Positions 54,371-63,146 of a stretch of 64,000 bases of DNA are shown here, piece by piece (within the stretch, counting starts at the first letter, position 1; the number at the start of each line of letters is the position of its first letter). Below the pieces are notes generated by a model. That model was not told the DNA's origin. It searched no databases and saw only the letters and a program-made list of their open reading frames with translations. The position numbers and the translations under genes were made by a program. Source of the DNA: Nostoc sp. KVJ3 (GTDB lineage Bacteria; Cyanobacteriota; Cyanobacteriia; Cyanobacteriales; Nostocaceae); the NCBI RefSeq assembly GCF_026127265.1, contig NZ_WWFG01000001.1, forward strand, positions 1,837,501 to 1,901,500. The letters are read 5' to 3'.

Positions 54371-54383
54371 ATTGAGCAGAAAT

Positions 54384-54474
54384 AGGACTTACGCAAAACT
54401 ACACACAGTAGGGGCAATTCATGAATTGCCCCTACTGGAAAATCACTGTTTGGACTATTTTTTGCATAAGTCCT
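54384..54474. repeat. 91-bp MITE-like element with family A palindrome (copy 3)
   Basis: Outer inverted repeats AGGACTTACGCAAAA and TTTTGCATAAGTCCT enclose the 30-bp palindrome (AGTAGGGGCAATTCA plus complement) shared with the copies near 12.2 and 40.9 kb. It carries no ORF. It sits between purK and the 6S RNA promoter. Confidence 0.8.
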
Positions 54475-54516
54475 GAGAAACTTTCGATGTTGAACACACA
54501 ACATCTTTTGAAAAGC

Positions 54517-54522
54517 TATAAT
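54517..54522 (+). promoter_or_regulatory. -10 box of the 6S RNA gene
   Basis: TATAAT lies about 6-8 bp before the predicted 5' end of 6S RNA. A TTGAAC at 54490 is a weak -35 candidate with long spacing. Position supports a dedicated sigma-70-type promoter independent of purK. Confidence 0.65.
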
Positions 54523-54527
54523 GAGTG

Positions 54528-54713
54528 AGTTGCACTACGACGTTGGTGACTGCCATCAAGTTTTTTGATCTATGCCTTTAATGACAAGGGAGTCAACTGT
54601 TCTCGTGGCAGTATACCGGGCATGTACCCGGAAACTTTAAACGAGGAATTTAGGTTCCCACCTGGATAAACCCAGGTCATAAACTTAGGTAAAACGGCGT
54701 CGCGGTGAACTTA
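54528..54713 (+). ncRNA. ssaA: 6S RNA
   Basis: The region directly after purK is the conserved place of the cyanobacterial 6S RNA gene. The ends can pair: GTTGCACTACGACG at the 5' side with CGTCGCGGTGAAC at the 3' side. Internal stems are visible, for example CCGGGCATGTACCCGG and CACCTGGATAAACCCAGGT, leaving a large central bubble as in 6S RNA. 6S RNA mimics an open promoter and binds RNA polymerase. A TATAAT box precedes and a terminator follows. Ends are approximate. Confidence 0.8.
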
Positions 54714-54719
54714 AAATTA

Positions 54720-54756
54720 TTAGCTCCCAAAATCAGTTAGAATTTGGGAGCTTTAA
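54720..54756 (+). terminator. Terminator downstream of 6S RNA
   Basis: AGCTCCCAAA and TTTGGGAGCT form a 10-bp stem with an 11-nt loop, followed by TTTAATTATTT. Confidence 0.8.
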
Positions 54757-54857
54757 TTATTTAAATTTCGTTTGTCACCTCAAAATGAGTGAACTGACAG
54801 TAAATATTGCCATGTTTTTGGGAAGCCTAAATATTAAGGTCTCAAAAATTAAGCCGT

Positions 54858-57800
54858 ATGGTCAGCATTCCCGGATTTCATATTAGAAAAGAACTCTACA
54901 ACGGTTCTCGAACTTTAGTTTATCGTGCTGAACGAGAAACTGACCAAAAATCTGTGGTGATTAAGCTGATGAAGACTGCTTATCCCAACTTTAGTGAATT
55001 GCTCCAGTTTCGTAACCAGTTCACCATCGCCAAAAATTTGAATCTACCTGGAATCATCCAAACCTATAGCCTGGAACCCTATCAGAATGGCTATGCGTTA
55101 GTAATGGAAGACTTTGGGGGAATTTCTCTCAAAGATTATTTGACCTCTGACCAGACGCGATATATTGCATCTCTAGAAGAGTTTTTACAAATTGCGATCG
55201 CACTGTGCAATACCTTAGATATTTTAATTTGTCATCGGGTGATTCACAAAGATATTAAACCTGCCAATATTTTAATTCATCCACAAACTAAAGAAGTTAA
55301 GTTAATAGACTTTAGTATTGCATCTCTGTTGCCACGAGAAACTCAAATCTTGATGAGTCCTAATGTGTTAGAAGGAACTTTGGGCTATTTGTCACCAGAG
55401 CAAACTGGACGGATGAATCGGGGGATTGACTACCGAACTGATTTTTATTCTCTAGGTGTAACTTTTTACGAGTTACTAACGGGTAAATTACCATTTCAAT
55501 CGCACGACCCGATGGAATTGGTACATTGTCATATTGCAAAACTTCCGTCTTTAGTACATGAGGTTAATCCGCAAATTGCGCCTGTACTTTCATCTATTGT
55601 CAGCAAATTGATGGCGAAAAATGCCGAAGACCGCTATCAGAGCGCATTTGGACTGAAATATGATTTAGAAAATTGTTTGGCTCAACTGAAGGAAACGGGA
55701 AAAATTGCAAGTTTCCCAATTGGCCAGAGGGATCTGTGCGATCGCTTTATTATTCCAGAAAAACTCTATGGTCGTGAACTTGAAGTTGAAACTCTGCTAA
55801 AAGCTTTTGACCGCGTTACCAACAATCAGACGGAACTAATGTTAGTAGCTGGTTTTTCTGGTATTGGTAAAACTGCTTTGGTCAACGAGGTTCACAAACC
55901 CATTGTCTGGCAAAGGGGTTACTTTATAAAAGGCAAATTTGACCAATTTCATCGTAATATTCCTTTCTCCGCTTTTGTGCAAGCATTTCGAGACTTAATG
56001 AGACAATTGCTCAGTGAAAGTGATACCCAATTGTCAACTTGGAAAAGTGAGATTTTACAAGTGCTGGGTGAAAATGGGCAAGTAATTCTTGAGGTAATTC
56101 CCGAACTAGAACAAATTATTGGTCAACAACCATCTGTAACGGAACTTTTACCAAGTGCAGCACAGAATCGATTTAATTTATTATTACAAAGATTTATTCA
56201 AGTATTCACTACCAAAGAACATCCCCTAGTCATTTTTTTAGATGACATTCAGTGGGCAGATTCCGCATCAATGAAGTTGATCCAGTTACTAATGAATGAG
56301 TCAAGAAAGGGGTATTTATTATTAATTGCAGCTTATCGTGACAATGAAGTTTTTGCTGCTCACCCCTTGATGTTAACATTAGATGAAATTACCAAAACAA
56401 ATGCTAATGTTAACACAATTTTATTAGTTCCTCTAAGTCAGCTAAGTTTAAATGAACTGGTTGCAGATACTCTAAAATCTTCACAAAAAAACACACAGTT
56501 ATTAACACAGCTAATCTATCAAAAAACAAAGGGAAATCCATTTTTTAGTACGCAGTTTTTTAAAGCTCTACATCAAGACAATCTAATCAATTTTGATTTA
56601 GATAGTGGAAGTTGGCAATGTAATATTGCCCAGATTAAGGCATTAGCCTTGACAGATGATGTCGTTGATTTTATGGTATTACAGTTGCGAAAGTTGCCAG
56701 AATCAACGCAGAATGTTTTAAAATTAGCGGCTTGTATTGGTAATCAATTTAATTTGGCAACATTGGCAATTGTTTCTGAAAATTCCGAAACCGAAACAGC
56801 AACATACCTCTGGAAAGCATTACAAGAGGGGCTAATCTTACCACAAAGTGAAGTTTACAAATTCTATGTTGGGCGAGAAACACAGGATATAGCACAAAGT
56901 TCGCTAACTGTAAACTATAAATTTTTACACGATCGCGTTCAACAAGCGGCTTATGCTTTAATCCCAGAGTCAAAAAAGCAATCCATCCATCTGCAAATTG
57001 GCCAATTGCTATTAAGCAAAACACCCATTAAAAAGCAAGAAGAGAGACTTTTTGAGATTGTTAATCAGTTGAATATTGGTGTCAATCTAATCACTCAGCA
57101 GTCCGAACGAGATCAATTAGCACAGTTAAATTTGCTGGCTGGACAAAAAGCCAAGCTATCCACCGCCTATGCTAATACAATAGAATATATCAGTTGTGGT
57201 ATTCAGCTATTGAGAACAGATAGCTGGCAACAACAGTATTCGCTGACATTATCCTTATATGAAGAAGCTGCTTCAGCAGCCTATCTTATGGGTCAATTTG
57301 ACCAGGTAGAAGAGTTTGTTAAGCTAGTCCAACAACATGCTAACATCCTACTAGATCGGGTTAAATCCATTGAGATCCAAATTCAATCTTATTTAGCTCA
57401 GAGTCGTTTTGATGATTCGATTCTGACTGCGATCGCACTGCTAAATCTTTTAGGTGTAAAATTATCTCATCAAGCTAATAAAACCCAAACTTTACTCAAT
57501 TTAGCCCTAACTAAATTACGACTTTTCGGTAAATCTCCTTTAAAATTGATAGATTTACCTGACATGACGGGGAACAAACAACTAGCAGCAATCCGAATTT
57601 TGGCTAGCACGAATTCAACGGCTTATATTGCTCGTCCCGATTTACTACCACCAATAATTTTAAGCGAAGTCAATTTGTCGATGCAGTACGGCAATGCAGC
57701 GGCATCTGCATTTGGCTATGCCTGGTATGGATTAATTGAGTGTGGCATTCTGGGAAATATTGAGACAGGTTATGAATTTGGTCAATTAGCATTACAAGTT

Positions 57801-60257
57801 CTCGAAAAATTCCATAGTCAGGAATTTAAAGCGAGAACTTTCTTTATTGTTGAAACATTCATTAATCACTGGCATCAACCTCTTAAAGATACAATTGCCC
57901 CCTTAATTGAAGCTTATCAAGTGGGGTTAGAAACAGGAGATATTGAATATGCAGCTTGGGCTAGCTATACCTGTAGTTTTCATGGATACTTTATGGGGCA
58001 AGAATTGGCTGAGTTAGAAAAACAGATGGGTGATTATGCCGAAGTCTACAGCAATTTTAGACAAGAAAAACCTCAGACCTATATTAATTCATTTCGTCAA
58101 GCCATCTTGAACTTGTTGGGAGCTACTAATACCAGTTCCTTATCAGGTGCTGTTTATGATGCCCAAACTATTCGCCCATTACAAAAGCAAACAGGCGATC
58201 GCACTGGATTGTGCTTTAGCTATGCCAATGAACTGATACTTTGCTATCTGTTTGAAAATTATACCGCAGCATCTGAGGCATCAATTAATGCAATTACCTA
58301 TTTAGATGGGGTAACATCGGCGGCAGTTGTACCAATAGTTTATTTTTATGATGCACTAACCCAACTAATTCTCTATCCAACAGCAACGGCTAGCGAGCAA
58401 AAACAGATTCTTAAAAAAGTAACGTCCCATCAGAAAAAGTTGAAAAAATGGGCGCATCATGCCCCAATGAATCATCAACATAAATTTTATTTAGTCGTAG
58501 CAGAACGGCAGCGGATTTTGCTGCAAAAAAACAAAGCAATGGAATTCTACGATCGCGCCATTTCCCTTGCTAAAAAAAACGGATACATCCAAGAAGAAGC
58601 CTTGAGCAATGAGTTAGCTGCCAAGTTTTACCTCGATTGGGGCAAAGAAAAAATTGCCCAAACTTATATGCAAGAAGCTTATTATTGCTATGCCCGTTGG
58701 GGCGCTAAAGCCATAACTGAGGACTTAGAAAAACGCTATCCTCAACTTCTGGCTCCCATCTTACAAGGGCAACTTAATTGCTTACAACTAAATTCAACCA
58801 TTGATGGAGCATTATTACCACATCAAACCATCCACACAAATCTTTCTAGCAGCAGTATTTCTGAAGCTTTCGATTTGGCGACTATCTTTAAAGCCGCACA
58901 AGCTCTTTCCAGTGAAATTCAATTAGAGCAATTGCTCACTACTCTTTTGCAAGTGGTGATGGAAAATGCCGGCGCACAAAAAGCTGCCCTACTTGTACTC
59001 CAACAAGGTGACTTAGTAGTTGAAGCTATAGCCACCATCACTGAAGGAGTCACTCTGGTATCTATACCATTGTCAACCAGCGAAGACATTCCCATCACAC
59101 TGGTAAACTATGTCAAACACAGCTTAAAAACTGTTGTGCTGGATGATGCAACAGCACAAACTGATTTTATCGCCGACTCATATTTTATGCAGCAACAACC
59201 TAAGAGTGTGTTGTGTACGCCGATGTTAAATCAGGGTAAACTCATCGGGCTGCTATATCTAGAAAATCCCCTGACAATTGGTGCATTTACGATCGCTCGC
59301 ACCGAAATTATCCAACTGCTATGCGCCCAAGCCGCCATCTCTCTAGAAAATGCCCACCTTTATCAAGAATCTCAAAATTATGCCCAACAGTTAGAGCGAT
59401 CGCTCCAAGAATTGGAGCAAGCCCAATTACAAAGGGTGCAAGGTGAAAAAATGGCAACCTTGGGCAATTTGGTTGCTGGGGTAGCACATGAAATTAATAA
59501 TCCTATTGGATTTTTACAAGGCAGCCTCAACAATGCCGAAGAGTATACTCAAGACTTAATCGCCCATATCCAATTGCTTAAACAACATTATTCCACTCCA
59601 GTGATCGCAGTCATTGAGCATGGCGAAAAAATTGACCTAGAATTCCTGATTGAAGACTTTCCAAAGCTAGTGAGTTCAATGAAGGTGGCAAGCGATCGAA
59701 TTGAAGACATTAGTACTAGCCTTCGTACCTTCTCCAGAGCCGATACAGCAGAAAAAATTGCTTGTAATATCCATGAAGGAATTGAGAGTACGCTGTTGAT
59801 TTTAAAGTATCGCCTGAAAGCTAACGAAAAACGTCCAGCAATTGAAGTCATCACCGAATATGGAAAATTACCACCTGTAAAGTGTTTTTTAGGACAGCTA
59901 AATCAAGTATTTATGAATATCCTTGCTAATGCAATTGATGTTTTAGATACATCCAGTGAGGGGCTTTCTTTTGCTCAAGTGCAAGCTAATCCTCACCAAA
60001 TACTCATTAACACAGAAGTATCCAGTGACCAAAGTATAGTGACAATTCGCATCAAAGATAACGGACAAGGGATGCCAGAGGAGATTAGAGCCAGGATATT
60101 TGATCACCTGTTTACCACTAAAGGGGTTGGGAAGGGAACAGGATTAGGATTAGCGATCGCTCGGCAAATTGTCGAGGAAACCCATAATGGGCGGTTGAGT
60201 TGCAATTCTGTGGTTGGTAAAGGAACAGAATTTGTGATTGAAATTCCAGTTTTTTAA
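54858..60257 (+). CDS. HstK-type Ser/Thr kinase-AAA-GAF-histidine kinase
   Basis: This 1799-residue protein combines a Ser/Thr kinase (residues 1-270; VVIKLMK, HKDIKPANILI, LIDFSIAS, GTLGYLSPEQTGRMNRG), an AAA-type ATPase (P-loop VAGFSGIGKTALVN near 335; Walker B-like LVIFLDDIQWADS), a long helical repeat region (about 700-1300), a GAF domain (about 1350-1510) and a histidine kinase (LVAGVAHEINNPIGF near 1550; NILANAIDVLD; GTGLGLAIARQIVEE). In the kinase the usual DFG is DFS, which is seen in this family. Such HstK proteins are a Nostoc hallmark and link Ser/Thr with His signalling; inputs are unknown. It lies downstream of the 6S RNA terminator and is probably transcribed alone. Confidence 0.93.
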   Translation: MVSIPGFHIRKELYNGSRTLVYRAERETDQKSVVIKLMKTAYPNFSELLQFRNQFTIAKNLNLPGIIQTYSLEPYQNGYALVMEDFGGISLKDYLTSDQTRYIASLEEFLQIAIALCNTLDILICHRVIHKDIKPANILIHPQTKEVKLIDFSIASLLPRETQILMSPNVLEGTLGYLSPEQTGRMNRGIDYRTDFYSLGVTFYELLTGKLPFQSHDPMELVHCHIAKLPSLVHEVNPQIAPVLSSIVSKLMAKNAEDRYQSAFGLKYDLENCLAQLKETGKIASFPIGQRDLCDRFIIPEKLYGRELEVETLLKAFDRVTNNQTELMLVAGFSGIGKTALVNEVHKPIVWQRGYFIKGKFDQFHRNIPFSAFVQAFRDLMRQLLSESDTQLSTWKSEILQVLGENGQVILEVIPELEQIIGQQPSVTELLPSAAQNRFNLLLQRFIQVFTTKEHPLVIFLDDIQWADSASMKLIQLLMNESRKGYLLLIAAYRDNEVFAAHPLMLTLDEITKTNANVNTILLVPLSQLSLNELVADTLKSSQKNTQLLTQLIYQKTKGNPFFSTQFFKALHQDNLINFDLDSGSWQCNIAQIKALALTDDVVDFMVLQLRKLPESTQNVLKLAACIGNQFNLATLAIVSENSETETATYLWKALQEGLILPQSEVYKFYVGRETQDIAQSSLTVNYKFLHDRVQQAAYALIPESKKQSIHLQIGQLLLSKTPIKKQEERLFEIVNQLNIGVNLITQQSERDQLAQLNLLAGQKAKLSTAYANTIEYISCGIQLLRTDSWQQQYSLTLSLYEEAASAAYLMGQFDQVEEFVKLVQQHANILLDRVKSIEIQIQSYLAQSRFDDSILTAIALLNLLGVKLSHQANKTQTLLNLALTKLRLFGKSPLKLIDLPDMTGNKQLAAIRILASTNSTAYIARPDLLPPIILSEVNLSMQYGNAAASAFGYAWYGLIECGILGNIETGYEFGQLALQVLEKFHSQEFKARTFFIVETFINHWHQPLKDTIAPLIEAYQVGLETGDIEYAAWASYTCSFHGYFMGQELAELEKQMGDYAEVYSNFRQEKPQTYINSFRQAILNLLGATNTSSLSGAVYDAQTIRPLQKQTGDRTGLCFSYANELILCYLFENYTAASEASINAITYLDGVTSAAVVPIVYFYDALTQLILYPTATASEQKQILKKVTSHQKKLKKWAHHAPMNHQHKFYLVVAERQRILLQKNKAMEFYDRAISLAKKNGYIQEEALSNELAAKFYLDWGKEKIAQTYMQEAYYCYARWGAKAITEDLEKRYPQLLAPILQGQLNCLQLNSTIDGALLPHQTIHTNLSSSSISEAFDLATIFKAAQALSSEIQLEQLLTTLLQVVMENAGAQKAALLVLQQGDLVVEAIATITEGVTLVSIPLSTSEDIPITLVNYVKHSLKTVVLDDATAQTDFIADSYFMQQQPKSVLCTPMLNQGKLIGLLYLENPLTIGAFTIARTEIIQLLCAQAAISLENAHLYQESQNYAQQLERSLQELEQAQLQRVQGEKMATLGNLVAGVAHEINNPIGFLQGSLNNAEEYTQDLIAHIQLLKQHYSTPVIAVIEHGEKIDLEFLIEDFPKLVSSMKVASDRIEDISTSLRTFSRADTAEKIACNIHEGIESTLLILKYRLKANEKRPAIEVITEYGKLPPVKCFLGQLNQVFMNILANAIDVLDTSSEGLSFAQVQANPHQILINTEVSSDQSIVTIRIKDNGQGMPEEIRARIFDHLFTTKGVGKGTGLGLAIARQIVEETHNGRLSCNSVVGKGTEFVIEIPVF

Positions 60258-60368
60258 TAGCTGTGATCGCACAATTCTATAAAATCTGTATAACTTGATT
60301 CTAAATTGGGTATCGTTCGGAGTTAAGATAAAAAAATTATCTAAAATTGTGGTTAAAGCTACAAAAAA

Positions 60369-61634
60369 TTGTTAAAACAACTAACTAATACTGTATTTCC
60401 AGCCTCAGTCTTCCGACTAGAGAGTGGTTTAACTTTTATTCATCAAGAAATTCCCACGACTCCCGTAGTTGTGGCGGATGTTTGGGTGCGTGCTGGAGCA
60501 AGCCTAGAGCCAAAACCGTGGTTCGGCATGGCGCACTTTTTAGAACACATGATTTTTAAAGGAACGGCGACGCTACCCCCTGGGATGTTCGATGCCAAGG
60601 TTGAAAACCGGGGTGGCGTAAGTAATGCGGCGACAAGCTATGATTATGCTCATTATTCACTCACCACGGCTGCCCCTTATTTAAAAGATACTCTCCCCTA
60701 CTTGGGAGAACTCCTGCTCAATGCGGCAATTCCAGAAGACGAATTTAGCCGCGAACGGGATGTAGTGCTAGAGGAAATTCGCTCTTGTCAAGACGATTGC
60801 GACTGGATAGGATTCCAAACTCTGATTCAAAGCATCTATCCGCATCACCCTTATGGACGTTCGGTGCTGGGGACTGAGCAAGAATTGATGCAGCAGTCTC
60901 CAGAAGCAATGCGCTGTTTTCACCACGCCCACTATCAGCCGGAAAATATGACAGTGGTAATAGCCGGGGGTATAGCCCAGCAACCAGCTTGGGAAATGGT
61001 AAATCGTTCATTTACTGATTTTGCCGAACGCTTGAATTGTCCGCAGTTTGAGAAAGTAGCAAAGCCAGTAATAACAGGAATTCACCGTCAAGAACTTTGT
61101 TTACCACGCATAGAGCAAGCGCGATTGTTGATGGCGTGGCTGGTACCCGGAGTAGAGGACATGCGTATCGGCTATGGTTTAGATTTGTTGTCAGTGTTAT
61201 TGGCAGAAGGGCGGACTTCGCGTTTAGTGCGCGATTTGCGAGAAGATTTGCAATTGGTACAAGGAATTTGCAGTAGTTTTTCTCTACAACGAGAATCAAG
61301 TTTATTTACAATTACTGCCTGGTTAGAACCAGAAAATCTAGAGGAAGTTGAGTCCTTAATTTGCACTCATTTGGATGAATTGCAGAATAGCGGAATTAGC
61401 GAACAGGAACTTGCCCGTACACGCCGACTGCTATGTAATGAGTATGCATTTTCTACCGAAACGCCAAATCAGCTTACAGGGCTTTACGGATATTACAATA
61501 CCATCGCCCAAGCTGAATTAGCTGTGACATATCCCCAACAAATTCAGTCCTTTGATGCCCAAGAACTGCAAAAACTAGCTAAACAATATCTTTCACCGCA
61601 GAATTACGCGGTTACTGTACTTAAACCGTCTTAG
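60369..61634 (+). CDS. M16-family zinc peptidase, active-type
   Basis: The 421-residue protein has the inverted zinc motif HFLEH (HxxEH) in WFGMAHFLEHMIFKGT, with a downstream Glu (ERDVVLEEIR) and the typical Gly-rich NRGGVSNAATSYDYAHY. It resembles processing peptidases and PqqL/YmxG-type enzymes. The start is a TTG; the next ATGs come too late, and no other start fits. No signal peptide is evident. The following M16 gene, which lacks the zinc ligands, is probably its partner subunit. Confidence 0.88.
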   Translation: MLKQLTNTVFPASVFRLESGLTFIHQEIPTTPVVVADVWVRAGASLEPKPWFGMAHFLEHMIFKGTATLPPGMFDAKVENRGGVSNAATSYDYAHYSLTTAAPYLKDTLPYLGELLLNAAIPEDEFSRERDVVLEEIRSCQDDCDWIGFQTLIQSIYPHHPYGRSVLGTEQELMQQSPEAMRCFHHAHYQPENMTVVIAGGIAQQPAWEMVNRSFTDFAERLNCPQFEKVAKPVITGIHRQELCLPRIEQARLLMAWLVPGVEDMRIGYGLDLLSVLLAEGRTSRLVRDLREDLQLVQGICSSFSLQRESSLFTITAWLEPENLEEVESLICTHLDELQNSGISEQELARTRRLLCNEYAFSTETPNQLTGLYGYYNTIAQAELAVTYPQQIQSFDAQELQKLAKQYLSPQNYAVTVLKPS

Positions 61635-61782
61635 TTATTGGGTATGGGGCATTGGGCATTGGGATTTATGATTGAAGACTAGGCACTGGGGAGACAAAGA
61701 GGAAAATAACACTCTCCTCACTCAGGACTCATAATGGGCATGGGGCATTAGTTTTTGAAAAATGACAAAGGACAAAGCATAA

Positions 61783-63054
61783 ATGACAACCTTGCTGGAA
61801 AAATCGCCTATCCATCGCACCGTATTGAACAATGGTATTGTCGTGCTGGTGACAGAAAATCCGGCGGCGGATATTATTGCGGCGCGAATCTTTGTGCGTG
61901 CTGGTAGTTGTAATGAAAACCGGGAAAAAGCAGGGTTGGCACATTTGCTATCAGCAGTGATGACAAAGGGATGTGATGGGCTTTCTAGCTTAGAAATTGC
62001 TGAAAAAGTCGAGTCTGTAGGAGCTAGTTTGAGCGCGGATGCTGGCACTGATTATTTTTTGCTATCTTTCAAGACGGTGACATCCGATTTTTCGGAAATT
62101 TTAGCATTGGCAGGGCTGATTTTGCGATCGCCTACTTTTCCCGAAACTCAAGTAGAACTAGAACGGCGTTTAGCACTCCAAGATATTCGTTCCCAAAAAG
62201 AGCAACCTTTCAATGTCGCCTTTGAACAAATGCGGCTGGTAATGTACCAAAATCATCCCTACTCTATGTCAGTGCTGGGAGATGAAACCAGTATGGGCAG
62301 CTTAACTCGCGCGGATTTGGTGCAGTATCATCAAACTTATTTCCGCCCAGATAATGTAGTAATTAGTATTGCTGGCAGAATCACACCCACTGATGCAGTC
62401 GCATTAGTGGAAGAAGTTTTTGCTGATTGGCAAGCGCCAGCCCAAGCACTGCCAATACTGAATCTACCTGAGATTAAAGTAGAACCACAGGTAAAGGTTA
62501 AGCCACTACAGACACAACAATCAATCGTAATGCTTGGTTATTTGGGAACATCGGTAAGCTCTGTTGACTACGCCGCCCTGAAATTGCTGTGTACCTACTT
62601 AGGAAATGGGCTTTCTAGTCGCTTGTTTGTCGAATTAAGGGAAAAAAGGGGTTTAGCTTACGAAGTATCCGCCTTTTACTCCACAAGGCTATTTCCAGCC
62701 TCATTTGTGGTTTACATGGGTACAGCACCCGAAAATACCACCATTGCCCTAGAGGGACTGCGTACAGAGGTAGATTTATTGTCTACCACAGAAGTATCCG
62801 AAAGCGCACTCCAAGCTGCTAAAAATAAGATCCTGGGGCAGTACGCTTTGGGTAAACAAACCAATGGACAAATTGCCCAGATATACGGCTGGTATGAAAT
62901 TTTGGGCTTAGGAATTGATTTTGACACCAAGTTTCAAGAATTGATTGCCGCAGTGAGTGCCAAAGATGCGATCGCCGCCGCCCGTAAGTATTTAAAAGAG
63001 CCTTATTTATCTTTAGTTGGTCAAGAAGAAGCAGTTAATCGAGCGATCGCGTAA
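61783..63054 (+). CDS. M16-family peptidase-like protein, zinc motif lost
   Basis: This 423-residue protein has the M16 fold (LNNGIVVLVTENPAADIIAA, KAGLAHLLSAVMTKG, SRLFVELREKRGLAYEVSAF) but AHLLSAVM stands where active members have HxxEH, so it cannot bind zinc in the usual way. It keeps the R/Y motif (Arg in LREKRG, Tyr in LAYEV) of the inactive subunit in heterodimeric M16 peptidases. It follows the active-type M16 gene by about 150 bp on the same strand; the two probably form one enzyme, as known for alpha/beta processing peptidases. Confidence 0.88.
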   Translation: MTTLLEKSPIHRTVLNNGIVVLVTENPAADIIAARIFVRAGSCNENREKAGLAHLLSAVMTKGCDGLSSLEIAEKVESVGASLSADAGTDYFLLSFKTVTSDFSEILALAGLILRSPTFPETQVELERRLALQDIRSQKEQPFNVAFEQMRLVMYQNHPYSMSVLGDETSMGSLTRADLVQYHQTYFRPDNVVISIAGRITPTDAVALVEEVFADWQAPAQALPILNLPEIKVEPQVKVKPLQTQQSIVMLGYLGTSVSSVDYAALKLLCTYLGNGLSSRLFVELREKRGLAYEVSAFYSTRLFPASFVVYMGTAPENTTIALEGLRTEVDLLSTTEVSESALQAAKNKILGQYALGKQTNGQIAQIYGWYEILGLGIDFDTKFQELIAAVSAKDAIAAARKYLKEPYLSLVGQEEAVNRAIA

Positions 63055-63146
63055 ATAGCCTGTCTGAGACATCGTAAAATAGAACAGCTGTTTTTTAGAC
63101 CAAGCGGCTGTACCATTAGCATGAGAATATTCTGGGAGTAAATTCC

